Of a stretch of 64,000 bases of DNA, positions 27,809 to 35,461 are shown one piece after another (the stretch's first letter is position 1; the number at the start of each line of letters is the position of its first letter). The notes below the pieces were generated by a model, which was not told where the DNA came from, did no database searches, and was given only the letters and a program-made list of their open reading frames with translations. The stretch covers positions 1 to 64,000 of the forward strand of contig CAJXJR010000006.1 in assembly GCA_913055155.1 (NCBI GenBank). The letters run 5' to 3'. The translations under genes were made by a program, and so were the position numbers. The DNA is from an uncultured Erythrobacter sp. (GTDB lineage: Bacteria; Pseudomonadota; Alphaproteobacteria; Sphingomonadales; Sphingomonadaceae).

Positions 27809-29480
27809 CGGCGGCCTCCTCTGCTACGTCCGAAGCGTCGGCTGCCGGAGCGGCCTCTTCCTCGTCCACCGACGCGGATGCGTCGTCTTCATCTTCGAAC
27901 CAGTGGGCGCGGGCGGCCATGATGATCTCGTTGCCCTGCTCTTCAGTCAGGCCGAAGGCACCCAGCACACCGCCCTTGTCCTGCTCGCGCTGCGGGCGAC
28001 GCACCGGCGGGCCATCGGCGTTGTTGCGGCGACGGGGAGCCTCACGCTTCTTGGCGATCAGTTCGTCGGTGGCGAGATCGGCCAGGTCATCGAGATCCTT
28101 GATCCCGGCCTTGCCCAGCACCACCAGCATTTCTTCGGTCAGGTGCGGGATTTCGGCCAGGGCATCGTCCACGCCCAGTTCGCGGCGCATTTCGCGATAA
28201 GCCGCTTCCTGCCGCTCCAGCGCTTCCTGCGCACGGCTCTGCAGTTCCTCGGCCAGTTCCTCGTCGAAGCCCTCGATGGTGGCGAGCTCTTCCAGCTGCA
28301 CGTAGGCGACTTCCTCCAGCTCGGCGAAGCCTTCGGCCACCAGCAGCTGCGACAGGGTCTCGTCGACGTCCAGCTCTTCCTCGAACATCTTGGAGCGCGC
28401 GGCGAATTCCTTGCTGCGCTTCTCCGAGGCTTCTTCCTCGGTCATGATGTCGATCTGGCTGTCGGTCAGCTGACTGGCAAGGCGCACATTCTGGCCGCGG
28501 CGACCGATGGCCAGCGACAGCTGGTCGTCCGGCACGACAACCTCGATGCGGCCTTCGTCCTCGTCCAGCACCACGCGCGAAACGGTGGCCGGCTGGAGGG
28601 CGTTCACCACGAAAGTGGCGGTGTCTTCCGACCACGGGATGATGTCGATCTTCTCGCCCTGCAGTTCCTGCACCACCGCCTGCACGCGGCTGCCCTTCAT
28701 GCCGACACAGGCGCCGACCGGGTCGATGCTGGAATCGTGGCTGATCACGCCGATCTTGGCGCGGCTGCCCGGATCGCGAGCGGCTGCCTTGATCTCGATG
28801 ATGCCATCGTAGATTTCCGGCACTTCCTGCGCGAACAGCTTGCGCATGAAATCGGGGTGCGCACGCGACAGGAATATCTGCGGCCCGCGGTTGTTGCGCT
28901 CCACCTTCATGATGAGGGCACGCACGCGCTCGCCCACGCGGGCGGCTTCGCGCGGGATCTGCTGGTCGCGGCGGATCACCCCTTCGGCACGACCGAGGTT
29001 GACGATCACGTGGCCGAATTCGACCGACTTGATGACCCCGGTGATGACTTCGCCGGCACGGTCCTTGAACTCTTCGTACTGGCGCTCACGCTCGGCATCG
29101 CGGACCTTCTGGAAGATCACCTGCTTGGCGCTCTGCGCGTCGATGCGGCCAAGGTCGTCCATGGCCGGCAGCGGGTCGACGATGAAGTCGCCCACGGCAG
29201 AGCCCGGCTCCAGCTTCTGGGCCTGTTCCAGGTCGACCTGCTTGAAGTAGTCCTCGACTTCCTCGACCACCTCGACCACGCGCCACAGGCGCAGGTCGCC
29301 GGTCTGCGGGTCCAGCTTGGCGCGGATGTCGTTTTCCTGGCCGAAACGCGCACGCGCGGCCTTCTGGATCGCTTCTTCCAGCGCTTCGATCACGATCGAC
29401 TTGTCGATCATCTTCTCCGACGCGACGGCGTTGGCGATCGCAAGCAGTTCAGCCTTGTTGGCAGACATTGGGCTGGCCAT
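27789..29480 (-). CDS. nusA: Transcription termination/antitermination factor NusA
   Basis: This 563-aa RNA-polymerase accessory factor has the N-terminal polymerase-binding domain ([20 protein letters not shown]), then S1, KH1 and KH2 domains ([36 protein letters not shown]). Two C-terminal helix-hairpin-type acidic repeats and an acidic tail follow. The start MASPMSANK is used because its ATG overlaps the rimP stop (TGATG) and this N-terminus is usual in sphingomonads; the fifth codon is also ATG. Confidence 0.96.
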   Translation of the reverse strand: MASPMSANKAELLAIANAVASEKMIDKSIVIEALEEAIQKAARARFGQENDIRAKLDPQTGDLRLWRVVEVVEEVEDYFKQVDLEQAQKLEPGSAVGDFIVDPLPAMDDLGRIDAQSAKQVIFQKVRDAERERQYEEFKDRAGEVITGVIKSVEFGHVIVNLGRAEGVIRRDQQIPREAARVGERVRALIMKVERNNRGPQIFLSRAHPDFMRKLFAQEVPEIYDGIIEIKAAARDPGSRAKIGVISHDSSIDPVGACVGMKGSRVQAVVQELQGEKIDIIPWSEDTATFVVNALQPATVSRVVLDEDEGRIEVVVPDDQLSLAIGRRGQNVRLASQLTDSQIDIMTEEEASEKRSKEFAARSKMFEEELDVDETLSQLLVAEGFAELEEVAYVQLEELATIEGFDEELAEELQSRAQEALERQEAAYREMRRELGVDDALAEIPHLTEEMLVVLGKAGIKDLDDLADLATDELIAKKREAPRRRNNADGPPVRRPQREQDKGGVLGAFGLTEEQGNEIIMAARAHWFEDEDDASASVDEEEAAPAADASDVAEEAADAESSQ

Positions 29481-30040
29481 CAGTTGTTAGCCTCTTCTTC
29501 CTGTTCGAGTTCTTCGATGTCTTCGACGCCGCTCATGTCGAGCGGCTGGGTTGCGGCCATCAGCTTGTCGGTAAAGACCAGCTGTGCCGAGTGTATCTTT
29601 TCGAGTGGCACGGCAATGCGCCCTGCCTTGTTATCCTCTATCGTGACCACGTCGCCTTCGATGCCGACCAGTTCGCCCCTGAGGTTGCGATGGCCGTCGA
29701 TCTTCTCGGCGAGCGCAATCTTGGCTTCGTGCCCGGCCCAGTTGGCATAATCCTTGGGCCGGGTCAGCGGGCGGTCGATGCCGGGGCTGCTGACTTCGAG
29801 GTTGTAGGCCCCTTCAACCAGTTCCTCGCCCTGTTCCTCGATCGCATCGATGCGGTCGGAAATACGGCGCGATAGGTCCATGCACTGCTCCACCACCAGC
29901 TGGCCGGTGGCGGGATCTTCAGCCATGATCTGCAAGGTGCGCTCGTCACCCGAACCCGTCAGCTTCACGCGCACGAGTTCGAAACCCAGCGCTTTCGCTT
30001 CGGGTTCGATCACTTCGGTCAGGCGCGCAATATCGGCCAC
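29480..30040 (-). CDS. rimP: Ribosome maturation factor RimP
   Basis: This 186-aa protein of 30S assembly starts the rimP-nusA-infB operon. It has FELVRVKLTGSGDERTLQIM, then LDLSRRISDR-like CMDLSRRISDRIDAIE, and LEVSSPGIDRPLTRPKDYAN, the family signature. The C-terminal SH3-like barrel has GELVGIEGDVVTIEDNKAG, ending in an acidic tail. Stop and nusA start share one base. The promoter should lie in the 190-base gap before 30231, where no clear terminator or strong promoter was recognised. Confidence 0.96.
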   Translation of the reverse strand: MADIARLTEVIEPEAKALGFELVRVKLTGSGDERTLQIMAEDPATGQLVVEQCMDLSRRISDRIDAIEEQGEELVEGAYNLEVSSPGIDRPLTRPKDYANWAGHEAKIALAEKIDGHRNLRGELVGIEGDVVTIEDNKAGRIAVPLEKIHSAQLVFTDKLMAATQPLDMSGVEDIEELEQEEEANN

Positions 30041-30230
30041 TGGGTCTCCATCAACTGCACGACATTGCGGACAAAGCGGCTGGGTGCCGGCCCCTTGCGG
30101 CGCCAGCCCCTACAGTGTCACGACAATGTCGGGATGGCGGCTATGTAGGCGCAGCCGCCCGAGAAAGCAATACAGGGAAAAGCAATATGCGAAAGCAACG
30201 GATGCTGCGCGAACCGGCAGCGGCTTCGGA

Positions 30231-30686
30231 TCAGTTGCGCCCGCGCATGGAAACGCTGGCCGAGGAGCCGGAACCGAAGTCCGACATGCGATTGATCGCA
30301 GCATCGCCCCAGCCGCCCCCGCCTGAATCCAGGTCTTCGTCGGCGTAGAATTCGTCCACCGGCTCGCCGAAGCTGCCGATCACGTAGTCTTCCTCTTCGT
30401 TCGCACCAGTCGCGTCTCCGCCAGAGGGCGTTTCCTCCACCACGGCCAGGCGCGGCGAACCACCGGCGAAGATCAGTTGCCGCGTGCGGGTGGGCTCTTC
30501 GTCTTCGACGTCGATACCCGATAGCCCGAACCAGCCGACCACGGCGATGGCGGCGAAGAATGCCATCGCACTGATGCCGATCGCCCGTTTGCCCTGGCGC
30601 GAAGTCGGGCGCCGGAGAGACAACTTGCGAGTGGTGTTCGGGGCAGCTGGCGACATCGGTTCCGGTTTGGCTTGTTCTATTCCCAC
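30231..30686 (-). CDS. Hypothetical single-span membrane protein
   Basis: This 151-aa protein of unknown function has a basic N-terminus (TRKLSLRRPTSRQGKR), one membrane helix (AIGISAMAFFAAIAVVGWFG) and a periplasmic acidic region rich in Glu, Asp and Gly, ending GSGSSASVSMRGRN. The orientation predicts the C-terminus outside. It sits between rimP and pspF, reads with both, and has no recognisable catalytic motif. Composition is plausible for a real gene, but homologues could not be checked. Confidence 0.5.
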   Translation of the reverse strand: MGIEQAKPEPMSPAAPNTTRKLSLRRPTSRQGKRAIGISAMAFFAAIAVVGWFGLSGIDVEDEEPTRTRQLIFAGGSPRLAVVEETPSGGDATGANEEEDYVIGSFGEPVDEFYADEDLDSGGGGWGDAAINRMSDFGSGSSASVSMRGRN

Positions 30687-30799
30687 GCGGTCCGGTGCAG
30701 CGGCTTCTGCCCGAAGAGGGCTGAAACCGCCTTACCGGCGGCTAAGGGGTTGTCCTTAACGGGCAGTTCCTAAGCCAGCCTTAATGCCCGGACAGACAG

Positions 30800-31825
30800 T
30801 CACTTCGACTGGCCGATATCGTGCTTCTTCATGGTGTGGCGCAGCTGGTCGTAAGTCAGGCCCAGCGCCTTGGCGGTCTGCCGCTGGTTCCAGCGATTGG
30901 CGCCCAGCGCGTGTTCGACGATGGCCTTTTCATGCGCGTCGACCGCAGCGCGCAGGTCGTCCACCTTGTCGATCTGCGGCCGCTGCATCGGCTGGCCGGG
31001 AGCGACCTCAGTGGTCGCAGCGGATTCGGCAGGAGGGCTGGCCAGCGGTTTCCACGGCGAATCGAAGGGATCGAACACCACTTCGCCGATGGGATTGTCC
31101 CAGTTGTCCCAACGATAGACCGCACGCTCCACCACGTTGCGCAGTTCGCGCACGTTGCCGGGCCACTGATGCTGTTCCATCGCATCGGCCACGTGGCTGG
31201 CGAAACCGGGCCATTCCTCCCACCCCAGCTCTGCCGCCATGCGCCGACCGAAATAGTCGGCCAGGACGGGAATATCGCCTTCGCGCACGCGCAGCGGCGG
31301 CAGGGTAATGACTTCGAAGCTGAGCCGGTCGAGCAGGTCGGCGCGAAAGGTACCCTCTTCCGCTCGGCGCGGCAGGTCTTCGTTGGTGGCCGCCACGATA
31401 CGCACGTCCACCCGCGTGGGACGACTGGCACCGATCCGCGTCACCTCGCCGTATTCCACCGCGCGCAGCAGCCTTTCCTGCGCGCCCATCGACAAGGTGC
31501 CCAGTTCGTCGAGAAATAGCGTACCCCGGTCGGCTTCCTCGAACCGCCCCTCGCGCGCTCTGGTAGCGCCGGTGAAGGCACCCTGCTCGTGGCCGAACAG
31601 TTCGGCCTCGATCAGCGTTTCGGGCAGAGCGGCGCAGTTCATGGTGACCAGCGGCTCTTCCCAGCGGTCTGACAGGCGGTGCAGGCGTTCGGCGATCAGC
31701 TCCTTGCCGGTGCCGCGTTCGCCGATTACCAGAACCGGGCGCGCCATTGGGGCAGCCCGGCTGGCCCGTTCCACCGCGTCGAGAAAGGCGCCGGACTGGC
31801 CGATGAACTGGTTTTCGCGTTCCAT
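30800..31825 (-). CDS. pspF: Sigma54-dependent activator of the phage-shock operon (PspF)
   Basis: This 341-aa AAA+ enhancer-binding protein lacks an N-terminal sensor domain, as PspF does. Motifs are Walker A GERGTGKE (35-42), the sigma54-contacting GAFTGA loop (82-87), Walker B GTLFLDEL (101-108), and a C-terminal Fis-type helix-turn-helix (RQTAKALGLTYDQLRHTM). It activates sigma54 RNA polymerase, and in E. coli PspA binds and inhibits it. The ATG at MERENQF is chosen because the frame upstream lies in the divergent promoter region. It is divergent from the psp operon it should control. Confidence 0.95.
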   Translation of the reverse strand: MERENQFIGQSGAFLDAVERASRAAPMARPVLVIGERGTGKELIAERLHRLSDRWEEPLVTMNCAALPETLIEAELFGHEQGAFTGATRAREGRFEEADRGTLFLDELGTLSMGAQERLLRAVEYGEVTRIGASRPTRVDVRIVAATNEDLPRRAEEGTFRADLLDRLSFEVITLPPLRVREGDIPVLADYFGRRMAAELGWEEWPGFASHVADAMEQHQWPGNVRELRNVVERAVYRWDNWDNPIGEVVFDPFDSPWKPLASPPAESAATTEVAPGQPMQRPQIDKVDDLRAAVDAHEKAIVEHALGANRWNQRQTAKALGLTYDQLRHTMKKHDIGQSK

Positions 31826-31847
31826 CGCCAAGACATAGTGCTTTTTA

Positions 31848-31871
31848 CCAAGTCTTGGCAATAGGCGCCAA
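31848..31871 (+). promoter_or_regulatory. Candidate PspF enhancer (UAS) upstream of the psp operon
   Basis: Two overlapping inverted repeats are seen: CCAAGTCTTGG at 31848-31858 and TTGGC-N7-GCCAA at 31855-31871. The second lies about 76 bases upstream of the sigma54 -12 element, the right range for an enhancer-binding protein. The same TTGGY-N7-RCCAA arrangement occurs at 47401-47417, before the second predicted sigma54 promoter. Assignment to PspF is inference. Confidence 0.6.
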
Positions 31872-31925
31872 CAACTTGTCTCCAACCCACCGCAAAAATC
31901 GCAGAAATCCGCCAATCCCGCGGTT

Positions 31926-31940
31926 TGGCACGCCTGTTGC
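31926..31940 (+). promoter_or_regulatory. Sigma54 (-24/-12) promoter of the psp operon
   Basis: TGGCAC at 31926-31931, five bases, then TTGC at 31937-31940 gives a perfect match to the TGGCAC-N5-TTGC consensus. It lies about 38 bases before the first start codon of the operon and opposite pspF. Confidence 0.92.
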
Positions 31941-31977
31941 TATTAATGGGGCAGAAAGGGTTCATGGAGACAGACCA

Positions 31978-32130
31978 ATGTTCAATCGCCGCTTCCTCAA
32001 CAGCCAATTGGGCCAGGCAGCCCTGGTCAGCATTGCCGCGATGATCACCTTCACGGTGTTTTCGGGCATGCAGCCGGCTGTTGATACGCCCGCCATGCTG
32101 GTAGGCTTGCCGACGGTAGAGCTGGCGTGA
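31978..32130 (+). CDS. Small membrane protein, first gene of the psp operon
   Basis: This 50-aa protein starts MFNRRFLNSQLGQAALVSIA. It has one central hydrophobic helix (AALVSIAAMITFTVFSG), a basic N-terminus and a short external tail. It has no recognised family. It is the first gene after the sigma54 promoter and so should be the most strongly induced. It loosely resembles the two 40-42 aa peptides of the second predicted sigma54 operon (47129 and 46958): helix rich in Ala/Val/Thr, then SS(F)/SG and a Pro. The gene is real by position, but homology could not be tested. Confidence 0.65.
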   Translation: MFNRRFLNSQLGQAALVSIAAMITFTVFSGMQPAVDTPAMLVGLPTVELA

Positions 32131-32267
32131 CCAACGAAAACCGCAACCCTTTGGCGCCGCTGGCGAACGGGGCGACCCGGATCGGCTCTCGACTCGACAA
32201 GGAGATCGAGCGCATCCGGACCAGCCCGACGCCAACCGGCAACTCGCTCAATATCGGAGGACCCTTG

Positions 32268-32960
32268 ATGGGCATTTTCTCTCGTACCCGTGATATCATC
32301 GCCGCCAACTTCAACGAACTTCTCGACCAGGCAGACGACCCGTCGAAGATGATCCGCATGATCATCCTCGAAATGGAGGAAACGCTGGTGGAAGTCCGGG
32401 CGAGCGCCGCGCGTACGATTGCCGACCAGAAGGAAATGTATCGCCACTCGGTAAAGCTGGAGCGGCTGCAGGCCGACTGGGCGGAGAAGGCCCAGCTGGC
32501 GCTGAGCAAGGACCGCGAGGACCTGGCCCGCGCCGCGCTGATCGAAAAGCGCAAGGCCGCCGACACCTGCGACCAGCTGACGCAGGAGATTGCCGTGCTG
32601 GACGACGCGCTGCGCGCTTATGAGCAGGACATTGCCAAGCTGCAGAACCGCCTGCGCGAGGCCCGCAGCCGGCAGAGCCAGATCTCGGCCCGCCTCGAAA
32701 GCGCGGAGAACCGCGTGAAGTTGCGCAGCCTGATGACCAGCGACCGGGTGGACGAGGCGCACGCCCGTTTCGACCAGCTGGAACGCCGGGTCGACTACGC
32801 CGAAGGCCGCGCCGATGCCCTGGGCATCGGCCAGGACAAGGCATCGCTCGCTGACGAATTCGCTGCCCTCGAAGGCGGCGACAAGGTGAGCGAGGAACTG
32901 GAGGAAATGAAGCGCGCGCTTGGCATGAGCAGCAGCGCCAAGAAGGACGAAGGGGAATAA
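32268..32960 (+). CDS. pspA: Phage shock protein A
   Basis: This 230-aa peripheral membrane protein of the ESCRT-III/PspA/Vipp1 superfamily stabilises damaged inner membrane and restrains PspF. The N-terminal amphipathic helix and first helices are present (MGIFSRTRDIIAANFNELLD, DDPSKMIRMIILEMEETLVE), followed by the long coiled coil (KLQNRLREARSRQSQISARL). The ATG at 32268 follows a strong GGAGGA site. The frame is open upstream to a GTG at 32127 that overlaps the previous stop, giving 47 extra residues of non-PspA sequence; this longer start is less likely but notable. Confidence 0.95.
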   Translation: MGIFSRTRDIIAANFNELLDQADDPSKMIRMIILEMEETLVEVRASAARTIADQKEMYRHSVKLERLQADWAEKAQLALSKDREDLARAALIEKRKAADTCDQLTQEIAVLDDALRAYEQDIAKLQNRLREARSRQSQISARLESAENRVKLRSLMTSDRVDEAHARFDQLERRVDYAEGRADALGIGQDKASLADEFAALEGGDKVSEELEEMKRALGMSSSAKKDEGE

Positions 32961-32963
32961 GAC

Positions 32964-33260
32964 GTGGAAGAACTGATCATCATTCCGGCCATTTTCATCG
33001 GCCTGCCTTGGATCGTCCTTCACTATATCACCAAGTGGAAGACCGCCGCGACGATCACCACCGATGACGAGGCGCTGCTGGAGGAACTCTACCAGCTGGC
33101 CAAGCGGCTGGACGAACGCATGGACACGGTCGAGCGCCTCGTCGCCTCCGACAATCCGGACTTCGAGCCCGCCCGCATCCAGCACGACAAGGCCATCGAC
33201 AACGTACCGCTGCGCGAGCTGGAGGAACTGCTCGCCGAGAAGAAGGGAGACAAGGCATGA
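32964..33260 (+). CDS. pspB: Phage shock protein B
   Basis: This 98-aa inner-membrane protein starts at a GTG four bases after the pspA stop. It has an N-terminal membrane helix (ELIIIPAIFIGLPWIVLHYI), then the PspB cytoplasmic helix LYQLAKRLDERMDTVERLVA and SDNPDFEP, matching E. coli PspB (RIQALESILDAEHPNW). A C-terminal extension of ~30 residues (LRELEELLAEKKGDKA) is longer than in E. coli (74 aa). PspB with PspC senses envelope stress and releases PspF from PspA. Confidence 0.88.
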   Translation: MEELIIIPAIFIGLPWIVLHYITKWKTAATITTDDEALLEELYQLAKRLDERMDTVERLVASDNPDFEPARIQHDKAIDNVPLRELEELLAEKKGDKA

Positions 33261-33631
33261 ATACCCCCCGCACGACGCTTTACCGTGACAAGGTGAATGG
33301 CAAGCTGCTGGGCGTCTGTGCCGGCATTGCCGACTACACCGGCGTGAACGCCCTGTGGGTCCGGCTTGGCATGATCATCCTGACGATCTCGCTCGGCTGG
33401 CCGATCCTCGCCTATATCCTTGCCGGCTTCCTGCTGAGCAAGAAGCCGCCGCACCTCTACACCTCGCCCGAGGAAACGCAGTACTGGCAAGGCGTGCGGC
33501 AGAGCCCGAAACGCACGGCGCGCGAAATCCGGGCCCGGATGAAGGACATCGACCGCCGCCTGGCCGAAGTGGAAACCTTCTACGTTTCTGCCAACCCGCG
33601 CCTGTCGCAGGAAATCGAGAACCTGCGCTGA
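33257..33631 (+). CDS. pspC: Phage shock protein C
   Basis: This 124-aa protein contains a PspC domain (LYRDKVNGKLLGVCAGIADY, then NALWVRLGMIILTISLGWPI) with two hydrophobic stretches. A cytoplasmic/periplasmic helix follows (ARMKDIDRRLAEVETFYVSA, then QEIENLR). The C-terminal part RLAEVETF..ANPRLSQEI resembles the PspB-like helix motif of the following genes. It overlaps the pspB stop by four bases. It partners with PspB in stress sensing. Confidence 0.93.
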   Translation: MNTPRTTLYRDKVNGKLLGVCAGIADYTGVNALWVRLGMIILTISLGWPILAYILAGFLLSKKPPHLYTSPEETQYWQGVRQSPKRTAREIRARMKDIDRRLAEVETFYVSANPRLSQEIENLR

Positions 33632-33662
33632 GGGGCGCAGCAACCAACCAGGGGGACACACC

Positions 33663-33974
33663 GTGCCAGCAGAACTGATCCCGATCGTCGCCATCATCTT
33701 TGGCTGCATGATCCCGATCACCGCGATCTGGGCCAAGCACAAGCAGAAGGTGGCGGAAATGCAGGTGGACGCCACCGCCGCGAACACCGCCGAACGCGCC
33801 GCGCAATACGCCAGCCAGGTGCAGGCGCTGGAAGACCGGGTGCGGGTGCTGGAACGCATCGTCACGGACAAGGGCTATGACGTCGCCACCCAGATCGAGG
33901 CCTTGCGCGACCAGCGCAGCGTCGACGAAGGCAGCGGCGTGCCGCTGGATGTCGCGAAGAAGGAGAACGCCTGA
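33663..33974 (+). CDS. PspB-like small membrane protein, copy 1
   Basis: This 103-aa protein starts at a GTG after AGGGGGAC. It has an N-terminal membrane helix (LIPIVAIIFGCMIPITAIWA) and a basic stop-transfer segment KHKQK. A coiled-coil helix with the shared motif LEDRVRVLERIVTDKGYDVA precedes QIEALRD. The tail SGVPLDVAKKENA is repeated in copy 2. The helix motif matches that of PspB (RMDTVERLVASDNPDF) and E. coli PspB. It is the first of six tandem relatives after pspC. A role in stress sensing is inference from family and operon. Confidence 0.75.
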   Translation: MPAELIPIVAIIFGCMIPITAIWAKHKQKVAEMQVDATAANTAERAAQYASQVQALEDRVRVLERIVTDKGYDVATQIEALRDQRSVDEGSGVPLDVAKKENA

Positions 33975-34321
33975 TGGACTTTGGCAGCCCCGAATTCGTG
34001 ATCGCCATCGTCGCCCTTTCAATGGGTGCCTGGATCATCAACACCTGGCTGCGCGTGAAGCACGGCTATCCACTGGATGACGGCGCTGGGAACGTGATCG
34101 AACGCAGCGACACCGGCGAGAACAAGCGCCTGCGTGAACAGAACCAGCAGTTGCGCGACGTGATGGAACGCATGGAGGACCGCATGGTGGTGCTGGAACG
34201 CATCGTCACCGACAAGGGCTACACCGTGGCCGAGGAAATCGAGGCGCTGCGCGACAGGCCCGCCCGCAACACCCGCGACACCGGCGTGCCGCTGGAAATC
34301 GGCAGGAAGGAGAACGTGTGA
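33974..34321 (+). CDS. PspB-like small membrane protein, copy 2
   Basis: This 115-aa protein has its ATG sharing one base with the previous stop (TGATG). The membrane helix FVIAIVALSMGAWIINTWL is followed by RVKHGYPLDD, a segment repeated in copy 3. Then comes the coiled coil with MEDRMVVLERIVTDKGYTVA and EEIEALRD. The tail TGVPLEIGRKENV is close to that of copy 1. The tail codons contain the AAGGAG ribosome site for the next gene. No function beyond PspB similarity is known. Confidence 0.75.
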   Translation: MDFGSPEFVIAIVALSMGAWIINTWLRVKHGYPLDDGAGNVIERSDTGENKRLREQNQQLRDVMERMEDRMVVLERIVTDKGYTVAEEIEALRDRPARNTRDTGVPLEIGRKENV

Positions 34322-34638
34322 TGGACATCTCGCAGATTCCCGTCGCCCTGGTCGCCATCCCGTCGGCCGTGATCGGCATCGGCTGGGTCGCCAACACCTG
34401 GATCCGCGTGAAGCACGGCTATCCGCTGGAAAACAGCTGGGGCAAGGCCGTCTATCCCAAGAACGACCAGGCGGCAGAACGCGTGAAACTGCTGACGCAG
34501 GAAAACGCCGCGCTGCAGGCCGAACTCGGCTCGCTCAAGGATCGCCTCGCCAATGTCGAACGCATCGTGACCGACAGCGGTTATCACCTGACGCGCGAGA
34601 TCGAGAGCCTGCGCGGCGACAGGAAGGACGCCAACTGA
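34321..34638 (+). CDS. PspB-like small membrane protein, copy 3
   Basis: This 105-aa protein starts at the ATG that overlaps the previous stop by one base; a GTG directly before it is in frame. The membrane helix is VALVAIPSAVIGIGWVANTW, then IRVKHGYPLEN as in copy 2. A leucine-rich coiled coil (LTQENAALQAELGSLKDRLA) runs into NVERIVTDSGYHLTREIESL and the tail RGDRKDAN. Copies 2 and 3 are the closest pair in the array, suggesting a recent duplication. Confidence 0.75.
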   Translation: MDISQIPVALVAIPSAVIGIGWVANTWIRVKHGYPLENSWGKAVYPKNDQAAERVKLLTQENAALQAELGSLKDRLANVERIVTDSGYHLTREIESLRGDRKDAN

Positions 34639-34934
34639 TGGACTTTGAGCTTCTCCTGATCTTCATGTTCGTGCTGACGCTGGTGGGAGTCGGCCTGACC
34701 TTCGTCCTGACCATCCATCGCCGCGTCACCGCACACGCAGAACGCAAGCTGGAACTGAAGGCGCGCATTGCCGAAGCCCAGCGTGGCAAGAGCGATCAGC
34801 GCAATCACGCCTACCAGCACCTGGAAGACCGCATGCGTGTGCTCGAACGCATCGTCACCGATCCCGGCGCCGACCTGTCGCGCCAGATCGAAGGCCTTCG
34901 TCACGATCACGCCGCGCGGGAGTGGACCGCATGA
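34638..34934 (+). CDS. PspB-like small membrane protein, copy 4
   Basis: This 98-aa protein is coupled to copy 3 by a TGATG overlap. It has an N-terminal membrane helix FELLLIFMFVLTLVGVGLTF, a basic region (HRRVTAHAERKLELKARIAE), and the shared helix LEDRMRVLERIVTDPGADLS with RQIEGLRHD. The final codons overlap the start of copy 5. It lacks the GVPL tail of copies 1 and 2. Confidence 0.73.
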   Translation: MDFELLLIFMFVLTLVGVGLTFVLTIHRRVTAHAERKLELKARIAEAQRGKSDQRNHAYQHLEDRMRVLERIVTDPGADLSRQIEGLRHDHAAREWTA

Positions 34935-35170
34935 TGAGCATGTGGAGCGCCATTGTCCTGATAGTGCTCATCGTCGCGGTGGGCCAGTTCGTGCGCCACC
35001 GCAACGAGGCGGGCTTTCGCCAGGGCGACCGCGAGGGCCAGAGCCAGCGTGAAGTCGAACTGGAACGGGAAGTCGAACAGCTGCGCGAACGCGTGAAAGT
35101 GCTGGAACGTATCGCCACGGATCCGGCCCGCCGGACGGCAGAAGAAATCGAGAAACTGCGCGACGAGTAA
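34931..35170 (+). CDS. PspB-like small membrane protein, copy 5
   Basis: This 79-aa protein is nearest E. coli PspB in length. Start at ATG 34931 (ATGA overlap with copy 4) or at the next codon, also ATG. The membrane helix is SMWSAIVLIVLIVAVGQFVR. A highly charged coiled coil (DREGQSQREVELEREVEQLR) leads into ERVKVLERIATDPARRTAEE and a short end EIEKLRDE. The motif is the same as in copies 1-4 with I-A replacing I-V. Confidence 0.73.
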   Translation: MMSMWSAIVLIVLIVAVGQFVRHRNEAGFRQGDREGQSQREVELEREVEQLRERVKVLERIATDPARRTAEEIEKLRDE

Positions 35171-35197
35171 TCGTCGAGAGCCTGCAGGGAGGACCAA

Positions 35198-35437
35198 ATG
35201 ACGCAAATCGACCTGTTGATCGCTGCCAGCAGCCTGCTTGCACTGGCAATGCTTACCGCCTCGGCCCTGATGGGCTGGAACAGCTGGCTGGCCTACAAGA
35301 ACCGCGAGCTCGACATGAACCGCACCCCGCGCGAACCGGAAGGCGGATCGCGCGAAGGCATGGCCCGCATCGAGATCGCCGACCTGAAGGAACGCATCCG
35401 CAAGCTGGAAGCCATCGCAAACGGGGTGGACCTCTGA
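35198..35437 (+). CDS. PspB-like small membrane protein, copy 6 (most divergent)
   Basis: This 79-aa protein is separated from copy 5 by 27 bases and has its own GGGAGGA site. The N-terminal membrane helix is LLIAASSLLALAMLTASALM, then a short linker with NRTPREPEGG and a helix IEIADLKERIRKLEAIANGV. The ERIRKLEAI segment preserves the core of the array motif, but the TD-G part is lost. It probably ends the psp transcript; no terminator was seen before sufE. Confidence 0.65.
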   Translation: MTQIDLLIAASSLLALAMLTASALMGWNSWLAYKNRELDMNRTPREPEGGSREGMARIEIADLKERIRKLEAIANGVDL

Positions 35438-35461
35438 CGCGCAGCCACTAGATGGCATGCC

